Assembly: GCA_021769725.1 (NCBI GenBank)
Contig: JAETSI010000017.1
Coordinates: 1-55,662 of the forward strand
Direction of reading: 5' to 3'
DNA length: 55,662 nucleotides
Origin: Oscillospiraceae bacterium
GTDB taxonomy: Bacteria; Bacillota; Clostridia; Oscillospirales; Ruminococcaceae
Part shown: piece by piece, positions 32,890 through 41,115 of the stretch
How positions within the stretch are numbered: the stretch's first letter is position 1
Layout of the letters: every line of letters begins with the position of its first letter
The notes under the pieces: generated by a model
What the model saw: only the letters and a program-made list of their open reading frames with translations
Told to the model about the DNA's origin: nothing
The model's database searches: none
Translations under genes and position numbers: made by a program

Positions 32890-35661
32890 TTATACTTCAA
32901 TAACAGCTGCACATCTCTGGCAAAGTGTGGGATGAGTATGATTTGTGCCAACATACTTGGAGTAGCACCAACATCTTTCGCACTTTTCTCCGTCAGCCTT
33001 TGCAACCTCAAACGTCGTTTCGCTGTCAGATTTTTCAACTTCAATTCCGGAAACTATCAGCACTTCCTGAAGCTGTTCTGCAAGAGCCAAATACTTTTCA
33101 TAATCTTCACCGCTGCTCTTGACAACTATCTTTGCCTCCAGTGATTTACCAATAGTCTTAGCATTTCTTGCCTCTTCAAGAACCTTATTTACCTGTTCAC
33201 GAACGGAATAAAGGAAATTCCACTTATCAATAAATTCGGAATCAAACTGTATTCCTGACTTCTCCGGCATCTGGTTCAGGAACACACTTTCCGTGTCGTC
33301 AGATGCTGTGTGCGGCATAAACTGCCAGATCTCCTCAGCAGTGAAAGAAATGATCGGAGCTGCAAGTCTTGCAACAGCGCTGAGAATACGATACATAGCC
33401 GTTTGTGCAGAGCGTCTGATTTCCGAATCCTCCTTCTCGCAATAGAGTCTGTCCTTGATTATATCAAGATAGAAATTAGACATATCAATTACACAGAAGT
33501 TATGGATTGCGTGGAATGCGATATGGAAGTCAAAAGCATTGTAGCCCTCGTTAACCTTGTCAATAAGAGTATCAAGGCGCATGAGTGCCCATTTGTCGAG
33601 CTCTGTGAGCTTATCGTCAGGAACGCTGTCAGTATCAGGAGCAAATCCCTTGCCGTTGCCAAGATTACCGAGAATAAATCTTGCTGTGTTCCTGATCTTC
33701 TTATAAGCGTCCGAAAGCTGACTGAGTATCGGTTTTGAGATCCTGATATCGGAATGATAGTCGGAAGAAGCCACCCAGAGACGAAGAATATCTGCGCCGT
33801 ACTGATCTGTGATCTCACTGGGGTCAATTCCGTTGCCAAGGGACTTATGCATTGTCTTGCCCTCTCCGTCAACTACCCAGCCATGAGTACAGACAGCCTT
33901 ATACGGTGCTTTTCCCTTATATACGACAGAAGTAAGCAATGATGACTGGAACCATCCTCTGTACTGATCCGCACCCTCAAGATAGAGATCGGCAGGCCAT
34001 GTCAGACTGTCGAAATCATCCATTACAGACGTGTGAGAAACTCCGCTGTCAAACCATACGTCCATGATGTCGTATTCCTTTGTAAATTCACCGCATCCGC
34101 ACTCGCACTTTACGCTTGCAGGGATGAACTCGCTTGTTTCCTTTGTCCACCATGCGTCAGATCCTTCCCGACGGAAGAGATCGGCAATTGCCTTGATAGT
34201 TTCATCCGTATATATTGGCTTGCCGCAGTCCTTGCAGTAGATAACCGGGATCGGAACGCCCCATGTTCTCTGACGGGAGATACACCAGTCGGAACGGTCA
34301 CGAACCATACCCTTAATGCGGTCCTCGCCCCATTCGGGAATCCACTGAACCTCCTCGATAGCCTTTACAGCTTCATCCTTAAAGCCGTTTACAGAACAGA
34401 ACCACTGCTCTGTAGCACGATAGATTATCGGGCTGTTGCAGCGCCAGCAGTGAGGATACTGATGGACGATCTTCTGTGTAGCAAGCATTGCTCCGACTTC
34501 GGTAAGCTTTGCAGCAATAGCCTTGTTCGCCTCGCCGGTGTCCATTCCCTCGAATTCTCCTGCTTCGGCAGTTTGTCTGCCCTTTGCGTCAACACAGACG
34601 ATAATGCCGATGTCATCATAATTCTTGCAGACTTCAAAGTCCTCGACACCGTATCCGGGAGCAGTATGAACACATCCGGTACCGCTTTCAAGAGTAACAT
34701 GATCTCCTACGATAATCGGCGACGGACGGTCGTAAAGAGGATGCTTTGTCTTCATTCCCTCCAGTTCTGCGCCTGTAAAGATACCGTCGGTTGTATAATC
34801 GGTGATTCCTGCTGTCTCCATGGTAGTCTTTACAAGCTCTTCAGCCATGACATAATACTCTTCCCCAACCTTAACAAGGGTATAATTATACTCAGGGCCA
34901 AGGCAGATAGCCAGATTTCCGGGGATAGTCCAAGTAGTTGTCGTCCAGATAACGAAATACATTTTTGAAAGGTCAAGACCCATTCCTGTGAAGATTCCCT
35001 TATCATCTGTAACATTGAACTTCACATAGATCGAGTAGCAGGGATCGTTGGAGTATTCGATCTCAGCTTCGGCAAGGGCTGTATTGCAGTCCGGACACCA
35101 GTAAACCGGTTTAAGTCCCTTATACATATAACCTTTCTTAGCCATTTCTCCGAATACCTCGACCTGTCTTGCCTCATAAGCGGGACGAAGGGTAAGATAG
35201 GGATAATCGTAATCGCCGAGTGTACCGAGTCTTTTGAACTGTTTCATCTGATTTGCAACGTGATTCATTGCAAAATCATGACAGTGCTTTCTCAGCTCAA
35301 CAGGCGGAATAGCGCCGTTCTCAACACCGATAGCCTTCATTGCTTTAAGTTCTATAGGCAGACCGTGGGTATCCCAGCCAGGAACATAAGGAGCACAGAA
35401 TCCGCTCATATTTTTGTATTTAACTATAAAATCCTTGAGAGTCTTGTTAAGAGCTGTACCAAGGTGGATCTCTCCGTTTGCATATGGAGGTCCGTCATGA
35501 AGAATATAGGATTTTTTGCCCTTATTCTTCTCAATCATTTTGTAGTAAAGTTTTTCTTTTTCCCATTTTTCAAGAGTTTCAGGTTCTCTTTTCGGCAGAT
35601 TTCCACGCATCGGAAAATCTGTCTTAGGTAAATTAAGCGTATTATTGTAATCCTGTGCCAT
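32890..35661 (-). CDS. ileS: Isoleucyl-tRNA synthetase
   Basis: 923 residues. Class Ia synthetase: HIGH-type motif HLGTALNK at 66-73, a large CP1 editing domain (about 190-400), KMSKS-type motif reading KTMHKSLGNG near 600, anticodon-binding domain, and a C-terminal zinc finger CERCWCYSK...CQRC. The ATG at 35661 has only GGGGAAG at about 10 bases. A perfect AAGGAGG sits about 28 bases upstream, with a short hairpin in between. No T-box is recognisable in the 117-base leader, unlike pheST. Confidence 0.97.
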   Translation of the reverse strand: MAQDYNNTLNLPKTDFPMRGNLPKREPETLEKWEKEKLYYKMIEKNKGKKSYILHDGPPYANGEIHLGTALNKTLKDFIVKYKNMSGFCAPYVPGWDTHGLPIELKAMKAIGVENGAIPPVELRKHCHDFAMNHVANQMKQFKRLGTLGDYDYPYLTLRPAYEARQVEVFGEMAKKGYMYKGLKPVYWCPDCNTALAEAEIEYSNDPCYSIYVKFNVTDDKGIFTGMGLDLSKMYFVIWTTTTWTIPGNLAICLGPEYNYTLVKVGEEYYVMAEELVKTTMETAGITDYTTDGIFTGAELEGMKTKHPLYDRPSPIIVGDHVTLESGTGCVHTAPGYGVEDFEVCKNYDDIGIIVCVDAKGRQTAEAGEFEGMDTGEANKAIAAKLTEVGAMLATQKIVHQYPHCWRCNSPIIYRATEQWFCSVNGFKDEAVKAIEEVQWIPEWGEDRIKGMVRDRSDWCISRQRTWGVPIPVIYCKDCGKPIYTDETIKAIADLFRREGSDAWWTKETSEFIPASVKCECGCGEFTKEYDIMDVWFDSGVSHTSVMDDFDSLTWPADLYLEGADQYRGWFQSSLLTSVVYKGKAPYKAVCTHGWVVDGEGKTMHKSLGNGIDPSEITDQYGADILRLWVASSDYHSDIRISKPILSQLSDAYKKIRNTARFILGNLGNGKGFAPDTDSVPDDKLTELDKWALMRLDTLIDKVNEGYNAFDFHIAFHAIHNFCVIDMSNFYLDIIKDRLYCEKEDSEIRRSAQTAMYRILSAVARLAAPIISFTAEEIWQFMPHTASDDTESVFLNQMPEKSGIQFDSEFIDKWNFLYSVREQVNKVLEEARNAKTIGKSLEAKIVVKSSGEDYEKYLALAEQLQEVLIVSGIEVEKSDSETTFEVAKADGEKCERCWCYSKYVGTNHTHPTLCQRCAAVIEV

Positions 35662-35751
35662 ATTTTCGGTCTTCCCCGGAAGGAAGATCCTCCTTTCACC
35701 TGTATTTCGTATAATTCATGGATCTGTCCGCTGTCTGGCAGACGGAAATAA

Positions 35752-35768
35752 AACCGTTTTGTGCGGTT
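35752..35768 (-). terminator. Weak hairpin after the DivIVA gene
   Basis: Minus strand AACCG (35768-35764) pairs with CGGTT (35756-35752), followed by TTATTT. A short stem; it may only partly separate divIVA from ileS. Confidence 0.35.
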
Positions 35769-35778
35769 CGGTTTATTC

Positions 35779-36327
35779 TTAGAGTTCTTCTGACGTTACA
35801 GCAGCGGCGATCTGCTCTGCTGTCTGTACTGTGCCGGTAGCCTCCTCAAAAGTTTCAGGCATAGAAGAGATGAGTTCAAGGTGAGTCTTGTACATATCAA
35901 ACAGACTCTTCTTAAAATCTGCAACCTGCTGCTGTGCTTCAATGAGAGCTTCCTTTTCTCTTGCGATCTCCTCACGATTACGCTCCATAGCCTCCGCGTG
36001 CTGACGAACAGCCTCATCTTCAAGTTCTGCTGCCTTTGCCTTTGCCTCTTCAATGATCTGCTCAGCCTTTTCGTTAGCCTCGTTTATAACCTGATGACCC
36101 TGTTTCTGAGCCCCGAGAAGAGCGTCTTTAAGAGCGTCCTCATCTCTCATATACTCACGAACCTTGTCGGCAAGAACCTGGATCTTGTTATTGGATTCCA
36201 TGCGTTCTCTTTCCATTTCGTCCAGCTCAGCCTCAAGCTGGGAGAGAAATTCGTCGATTTCCTCCTGTTTATAGCCAAAAGCAGCCTTTTCAAACCTTTT
36301 ATTCCTTACGTCTTTTGAAGTTATCAT
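35779..36327 (-). CDS. divIVA: DivIVA-domain cell division/polarity protein
   Basis: 182 residues. N-terminal DivIVA membrane-binding motif (MITSKDVRNKRFEKAAFGYKQ, then EEIDEFLSQLEAELDEM), followed by a coiled coil to about 160 rich in Glu, Ala and Lys. Recruited to curved membrane at septa and poles. It lies downstream of sepF and ylmH, the classic Firmicute division cluster. Confidence 0.93.
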   Translation of the reverse strand: MITSKDVRNKRFEKAAFGYKQEEIDEFLSQLEAELDEMERERMESNNKIQVLADKVREYMRDEDALKDALLGAQKQGHQVINEANEKAEQIIEEAKAKAAELEDEAVRQHAEAMERNREEIAREKEALIEAQQQVADFKKSLFDMYKTHLELISSMPETFEEATGTVQTAEQIAAAVTSEEL

Positions 36328-36339
36328 TATAATTCACCT

Positions 36340-37098
36340 CTAAATAAATTTACAAAGATTAATGTGTATGCGTCCCTTTTTAGTAGAACCGTTTATATCT
36401 GACAAAATAAATCTTCCACAACCTCTTATCGAAAGAACATCCCCTGCATGAAGTTCCTGTGAAACTGACGAAGCCGTAAGATGATTTACATCGACTCTTT
36501 CAGACCTGATAAGCTTTGCAGCGTTTTCCCGGCTTACTCCTGCGGCGAGACCAACAACGCAGTCAAGTCTCATTGATGCTACCGTGCCGCTGATATTGCG
36601 GAATTCCTGTTTCACTTCAAGCTGGAACGGACGGTCGTCATAGATTTTCACGCCTGTTTTTCCGATTTTAGAAACCGTCGACGAGATCAGCCTTGCGGCA
36701 ATATCGGTAACAAAAACCTGTGCGATCCCATCGCCGACTATAATATCGCCGATAACGTCACGTTTCAGGCGAAGTCCCATAAAAGTTCCCAGAAAATCCC
36801 GGTGCGTAAGCCTGTCCTCCCTGCGGAAAGTAAAGGTCAGGCACTTTATGGGGAATTCATCCATGATATAGTCCTCGTAATAATCAGGGAAAACTGCAAG
36901 AACACGTCTTTTAGCATCCGGAAAACCGCCGAAGAGCGTATGCATCAGAGAGCCTGCATTATACTGACACCAACGCTGCGCTTCCGAGCACTGCTTTTCA
37001 TCAAGGAAGTTTGAAAAGCAGCATACACCGTCACGTTCACTGCGTTTTACAATATCGCCAAGCCTTGCTGCAAAGAACTTATCCTCTGACCCGTTCAT
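36340..37098 (-). CDS. ylmH: YlmH-family RNA-binding protein with S4 domain
   Basis: 252 residues. Conserved YlmH N-terminal domain (CCFSNFLDEKQCSEAQRW, KCLTFTFRREDRLTHRDFLG, GDIIVGDGIAQVFV) and a C-terminal S4 domain (about 175-240, MRLDCVVGLAAGVSRENAA, GDVLSIRGCGRF). Ribosome-associated RNA binding is known for the family; genes of this type travel with division genes. Start overlaps the sepF stop by one base (TGATG). Confidence 0.93.
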   Translation of the reverse strand: MNGSEDKFFAARLGDIVKRSERDGVCCFSNFLDEKQCSEAQRWCQYNAGSLMHTLFGGFPDAKRRVLAVFPDYYEDYIMDEFPIKCLTFTFRREDRLTHRDFLGTFMGLRLKRDVIGDIIVGDGIAQVFVTDIAARLISSTVSKIGKTGVKIYDDRPFQLEVKQEFRNISGTVASMRLDCVVGLAAGVSRENAAKLIRSERVDVNHLTASSVSQELHAGDVLSIRGCGRFILSDINGSTKKGRIHINLCKFI

Positions 37099-37571
37099 CA
37101 GATAAATACGCCGTTATTTTCAAGCTCTCCCACAAGATCTTCACCGATAAATCCCACGTTATAGGGGGTGATGATGTATGTCAGGTTTGCGACAGGTTTA
37201 AGGCTTCCGCCGTTTGCATAGGCAACGCCTACCAGGAAGTCGATAATTCTTCTCTTGTTTTCGGGAGACGCTGTTTCAAGGTTAAGAACGACCGTCTTCT
37301 TATCAATGAGATGATCGGCAATCTGCTTGGCATCAGTGAAAGCAGAGGGCTTTACAAGAACCACCTGAAGCTGAGCTGTAGTCTGGATATTCACAACCTT
37401 GTTTCTTCTCTGTCCGGGCTCATTGATCGGACTTGTGGATTCCTCCTGTTCCGATGACTGATAACCCGGACGTTCACTTCTTGCAGTATGACGTACCGGA
37501 ACATCTGACTGTTCCATTTCATCGTCCTCAGGAGCGAAGAAAAATTCCTTGATGTTCTCAAAAAGTTTCAT
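37098..37571 (-). CDS. sepF: Cell division protein SepF
   Basis: 157 residues. N-terminal amphipathic membrane helix (MKLFENIKEFFFAPEDD), a variable linker, and the C-terminal SepF fold (VVLVKPSAFTDAKQIADHL, KTVVLNLETASPENKRRIID, GGSLKPVANLTYIITP). Anchors and aligns FtsZ filaments. GGAG lies 6-7 bases before the ATG. The 92-base gap upstream contains overlapping inverted repeats that could form a pseudoknot. Confidence 0.95.
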   Translation of the reverse strand: MKLFENIKEFFFAPEDDEMEQSDVPVRHTARSERPGYQSSEQEESTSPINEPGQRRNKVVNIQTTAQLQVVLVKPSAFTDAKQIADHLIDKKTVVLNLETASPENKRRIIDFLVGVAYANGGSLKPVANLTYIITPYNVGFIGEDLVGELENNGVFI

Positions 37572-37585
37572 TTTTTACTCCATTT

Positions 37586-37643
37586 CTCCGCATTGCTTTA
37601 TTTATTGCTCATCTTCGGAATCAATGCGGAGCATTCCGAGATG
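37586..37643 (-). promoter_or_regulatory. Candidate H-type pseudoknot in the sepF leader
   Basis: In transcript order: arm a CATCTCGGAAT (37643-37633), arm c CTCCGCATTG (37631-37622), arm b ATTCCGAAGATG (37621-37610), arm d CAATGCGGAG (37595-37586). Arm a pairs with b (11 pairs, one bulge) and c with d (10 pairs, perfect). The order a-c-b-d is that of an H-type pseudoknot, or of two mutually exclusive hairpins. The sepF start codon is 15 bases after arm d. Confidence 0.55.
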
Positions 37644-37663
37644 TTTCGGCTTACAGCCGGAAA

Positions 37664-38353
37664 TTATTTATAATTTCTTGCACCGAACAGTCCGGTACCG
37701 ATCCGCACAAGTGTAGAACCGTACTTTACTGCCTGTACATAGTCGTGAGTCATGCCCATTGAAAGCGTGTCCATTTTATAATCCTCCCTGAACCTTAAAT
37801 ACAGTTCCTGCATTCTGCCAAGGTAAATATCGCTTTCTGCCGGAGGAGGAATAGTCATAAGACCTCTTATCCTCACCCCGTCAAGTGCGGAGATCTGTTC
37901 AAGAAGTCCAGCCAGTTCAGCGGGAGCAATACCGCTTTTAGATTCCTCACCGCCGATATTCACCTCGCAGAGAATATCCATAACCTTATTATTGACAGCG
38001 GCGAGCCGGCTTATTTCCTTTGCCAGTTTAAAACTGTCAACAGACTGTATCATGCTCATAGGCTGAATTATATATTTGACTTTATTGGTCTGCAAATGAC
38101 CGATAAAGTGGACTTCCGCCCTTTTATCGTAAAGTTCCGCCTTAGACTGATATTCCTGAACTCTGTTTTCACCAAGCAGATTCAGTCCCAGATCAAAAAC
38201 GAAATTCACATCCTCAGCCGGAACTGTCTTAGTGACCGCCATTATTTCTGTTTTATCTCCGCTGTTCCGATATTTTCCCAGAGCCTCGCCGATATTCTCT
38301 CGAATAAGACTGAGATTTTCCCGGATCACTTCATATCTGCTGCTATTTTCCAT
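37664..38353 (-). CDS. YggS-family pyridoxal phosphate homeostasis protein
   Basis: 229 residues. Alanine-racemase-like barrel without the second domain. PLP-Lys in EIMAVTKTVPAEDV; LLGENRVQEYQSKA, VHFIGHLQTNKVKYI, LCEVNIGGEESKSGI and TLSMGMTHDYVQAV are all conserved. Controls PLP pools rather than catalysing a main pathway step. The ATG at 38353 is preferred over the in-frame TTG at 38365. Overlaps the HlyD-like gene by 11 bases. Confidence 0.95.
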   Translation of the reverse strand: MENSSRYEVIRENLSLIRENIGEALGKYRNSGDKTEIMAVTKTVPAEDVNFVFDLGLNLLGENRVQEYQSKAELYDKRAEVHFIGHLQTNKVKYIIQPMSMIQSVDSFKLAKEISRLAAVNNKVMDILCEVNIGGEESKSGIAPAELAGLLEQISALDGVRIRGLMTIPPPAESDIYLGRMQELYLRFREDYKMDTLSMGMTHDYVQAVKYGSTLVRIGTGLFGARNYK

Positions 38354-39599
38354 CCTGATCAACACCTTCAGTAATTATATCGTCATAAAGTGCAAGGTAA
38401 TCCGTATCGTTCTCATGGATTTCCGAGAGAACGAAATCGCTGCCTTCATATATTACGTCAATCTTCTTGAATTCGATCTGTTCGCCCTTCATAATATAGA
38501 CGCCCTTGACAGAAACTTCTTTATCTGCTTCGCCTTCTTCGCCGGCAGCCTTTTGTTTTTCAAAACGAATAGCTTCACGAGGAACTTTAAGTCCCCTGCA
38601 ATCGTCCATTATGATTTCAACCTTTTCCGTCCTGTGCTGTACGAGATCATGATTAAACAGACTGCATTCAAGAATAATGATGCTCTGCCCCGGGTCACCC
38701 TCATCACGGACGTCATAAATAACGGCGTCAACATACTCTGATGAAGATTCAAGCCTGAGCTTGACATATTTGCCTATGTTATATTCCTTGCGTGAGTTGT
38801 CCACAATCCCGGCAATATACCAGTGATAGCCTTCTACAAGTTTTCCAACAGCAGAGGGGTCGTTCAATCTTTCATCGCCGATACTGTTTATCTTATCAAC
38901 AGTCAGCGAGTCAAGATTCTTGCTTGTAAGTTCGCCCTCATAGCCGTCGCAGTAGCTCACGAAATATGCCGGTCTGTCCGAACTGATAGTCTCTGTCGGT
39001 TTAACGGACTGACTTTTAAGCTGCTGAAGTTCAGCCCTTATGTCGTTTATCTGCTGCTCAAAGCCGCTCACCTCATTGGTTATGATCTGGTAGGTACTCA
39101 TCTGAACGATCAGATTTTCCTTTGAAGATTCAAAATCCTCATAATTTCCAAGATCCCTGCATAATATGAGACTGCGGTAGCTTTCCTTTATGCCTGCGGA
39201 AACAGAGGATGGCTGTGCCGATTCAAGAGTTCCGGGGTTCTGGATCTTCTCCAGTATGTCCAGTTCTTTTTCAAGACTTTCTATCTGCCGGTTCACAGAT
39301 ATCTGATTCTCATCGGAATAAACTTCTGCGATAACACTGCCCTTGCCGAGCTTGCCGCCGTCGGAAACGTTGTAGCTAAGCACACCGTTTCCGCTGTAGC
39401 TGACAGGGAATTCGTCACGGATAAAAACGCCCTTGAATTCCTTAGAAACCGTATATTCCGAAATAAGAGCGCTTTCCGTATTGCTTTCCTTGTTGCGGAA
39501 ATTATACACAATGCTTATAAAGATCACCACAAAGAGTATAAGAACCGTATTACGCATCACCTTGACCATCGGACTGCCTTCCGATCTAACAAAGCGCAT
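38343..39599 (-). CDS. HlyD-like membrane-anchored protein
   Basis: 418 residues. N-terminal membrane anchor (about 13-34), a barrel-sandwich half (GVFIRDEFPVSYSGNGVLSY), a coiled-coil segment (about 95-200 with IESLEKELDILEKIQ), then the second half (LVEGYHWYIAGIVDNSRKEY) and GLKVPREAIRF. This matches the HlyD/membrane-fusion-type proteins commonly found beside sepF in Clostridia. No ABC transporter accompanies it here, so export is unproven. AAGGTGATC ribosome site. Confidence 0.8.
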   Translation of the reverse strand: MRFVRSEGSPMVKVMRNTVLILFVVIFISIVYNFRNKESNTESALISEYTVSKEFKGVFIRDEFPVSYSGNGVLSYNVSDGGKLGKGSVIAEVYSDENQISVNRQIESLEKELDILEKIQNPGTLESAQPSSVSAGIKESYRSLILCRDLGNYEDFESSKENLIVQMSTYQIITNEVSGFEQQINDIRAELQQLKSQSVKPTETISSDRPAYFVSYCDGYEGELTSKNLDSLTVDKINSIGDERLNDPSAVGKLVEGYHWYIAGIVDNSRKEYNIGKYVKLRLESSSEYVDAVIYDVRDEGDPGQSIIILECSLFNHDLVQHRTEKVEIIMDDCRGLKVPREAIRFEKQKAAGEEGEADKEVSVKGVYIMKGEQIEFKKIDVIYEGSDFVLSEIHENDTDYLALYDDIITEGVDQDGK

Positions 39600-39609
39600 T
39601 CAGATCACC

Positions 39610-39849
39610 TTATTCGCTTTTTTCAGATGAATCAAGAATAGAAACTGCTCTTGCAGGTACGATAGTTGAAATTGCGTGCTTGTACACAAGCTGCTGCTTT
39701 CCGTCGCAGTCAAAGATAGCAACGTAGCTGTCAAATCCTCTCACCATTCCCTTGAACTGAAAACCGTTGGTAAGGATTATAGTTACCATTATCCTGTCTT
39801 TTCTGCACTGATTAAGAAATACATCCTGAAGATTAATTGCCTTGTTCAT
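39610..39849 (-). CDS. hfq: RNA chaperone Hfq
   Basis: 79 residues. Sm fold with [13 protein letters not shown], Sm1 [21 protein letters not shown] and Sm2 [12 protein letters not shown] (KHAIS motif). Hexameric ring that helps small RNAs meet targets. The ATG at 39849 is 8 bases from AAGGAG; the ATG at 39855 is too close. Miss-spaced longer readings to 39924 are rejected. Downstream of miaA, as in many bacteria. Confidence 0.95.
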   Translation of the reverse strand: MNKAINLQDVFLNQCRKDRIMVTIILTNGFQFKGMVRGFDSYVAIFDCDGKQQLVYKHAISTIVPARAVSILDSSEKSE

Positions 39850-39927
39850 ACACATTCTCCTTAATTTTTTATTATGCTCCTGCTTTATTCCGGGCAATTT
39901 ATGTCCGGGTAGAAATACACACAATAT

Positions 39928-39936
39928 ATTATATCA
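39928..39936 (-). promoter_or_regulatory. Extended -10 promoter for hfq overlapping the miaA stop codon
   Basis: Minus strand TGATATAAT at 39936-39928. The TGA is also the stop codon of miaA. The -35 candidate 17 bases upstream is TAGCAA (weak). The start codon of hfq is about 80 bases away. Confidence 0.5.
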
Positions 39937-40884
39937 TATATTCCAGAATTTTGCTATACATTTTTCAGATTTTTCTAAAATTTCATTCTTTTTATTAAAT
40001 TCATCCAAAAAAATCCACTGAATGCCGGAATTTTTCCTAAACCACGTCAATTGTCTTTTGGCATATCGGCGGGTTTCCTGTTTAATTTTGTCGATACATA
40101 CCTCAAGGGATTCTTCATTCCGGAAATACGGAATGAATTCCTTGAACCCGATCGCGTTGGCAGCCGTCTTCATACCGCCGTGATCGTACAGCTCCAGTGC
40201 TTCCTCAACGAGACCTGCCGCCTTCATTTCATCCACACGCTGATTTATACGGTCATAAAGTTTCTGACGGTCATGATAATTCAGTCCAATTATCAGCGAA
40301 TCATAAAGGCGCTCCTCTGTCCGGCTTTCTTTTTTAAGTTCGGTGAACGTTCGTCCCGTAACATGATAGACTTCCAGAGCACGGACGACCCGGACGATAT
40401 TATTGGGGTGAATGTTTCCGGCAGCCTCCGGGTCAATTTCTGCAAGCCTGCGGTGAAGAGCCTCGTTCCCCTTGACCGCCGCCTCCGAATAGAGCTTTTC
40501 ACGATACGCCTCATCGCTCCCGCCCTCGGAAAAACGTATATTTTCAAGAAGCGAATCAATATACAAGCCTGTTCCGCCAACGATCACAGGAAGATTCCCA
40601 CGGCTGAGCACTTCACTGATCTTTTCACGGGCAAGCCGGACGTAATCGGCGGCGCTGAACGTAATATCCCTGTCCAGAAATCCGATAAGATGATGAGGAA
40701 TACCCTGCATTTCCTCCTCTGTCGGCTTTGCAGAGGCTATATCCATGCCCTTGTAGATCTGCATGGAATCGGCAGATATGACCTCTCCCCCGTACTTTTT
40801 TGCAAGCTCTGCCCCCAGCCATGTCTTTCCGGATGCCGTAGGGCCTGTGACAGCAAGGACACGAGGTTTATTTTTGTCCGGCAT
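39934..40884 (-). CDS. miaA: tRNA dimethylallyltransferase
   Basis: 316 residues. Adds the isopentenyl group to A37 of tRNAs reading UNN codons; MiaB (51180-52547) then methylthiolates it. P-loop VTGPTASGKTWLGAEL, EVISADSMQIYKGMDIASAK, VGGTGLYIDSLL and the C-terminal RRYAKRQLTWFR. The ATG at 40884 lies 8 bases after AAAAGGAG. The start overlaps the preceding small membrane gene by 17 bases. Confidence 0.96.
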   Translation of the reverse strand: MPDKNKPRVLAVTGPTASGKTWLGAELAKKYGGEVISADSMQIYKGMDIASAKPTEEEMQGIPHHLIGFLDRDITFSAADYVRLAREKISEVLSRGNLPVIVGGTGLYIDSLLENIRFSEGGSDEAYREKLYSEAAVKGNEALHRRLAEIDPEAAGNIHPNNIVRVVRALEVYHVTGRTFTELKKESRTEERLYDSLIIGLNYHDRQKLYDRINQRVDEMKAAGLVEEALELYDHGGMKTAANAIGFKEFIPYFRNEESLEVCIDKIKQETRRYAKRQLTWFRKNSGIQWIFLDEFNKKNEILEKSEKCIAKFWNI

Positions 40885-41095
40885 CTTCATTCTCCTTTTG
40901 AGTTTCACGTTTTAATTTTTTATTATTAAAGAAACATACAGCAGCAGTGATAGCCATGCAGATAAGAAGTCCGAATGCCATAACAATCACTATTAAAATA
41001 TGTGGAGCCAGAAAAAACTCTGGAATTCCGCTTGGATGACCAGCTAAAAGCATACCGGCAGCCAGATTTACAAATATTGATGACTTGAAAATCAT
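40868..41095 (-). CDS. Small membrane protein between mutL and miaA
   Basis: 75 residues with two membrane segments (about 4-20 and 31-53) and a charged C-terminal tail (NNKKLKRETQKENEDAGQK). Good ribosome site AAAGGTGATC before the ATG. It overlaps miaA by 17 bases, which supports translational coupling. No family recognised. Confidence 0.65.
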   Translation of the reverse strand: MIFKSSIFVNLAAGMLLAGHPSGIPEFFLAPHILIVIVMAFGLLICMAITAAVCFFNNKKLKRETQKENEDAGQK

Positions 41096-41115
41096 ATGAT
41101 CACCTTTCTTTCAGT

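Noticed and set aside
35662..35778. T-box leader for ileS
   Set aside because: No specifier-like stem, no TGGN bulge motif and only 117 bases; not supported.
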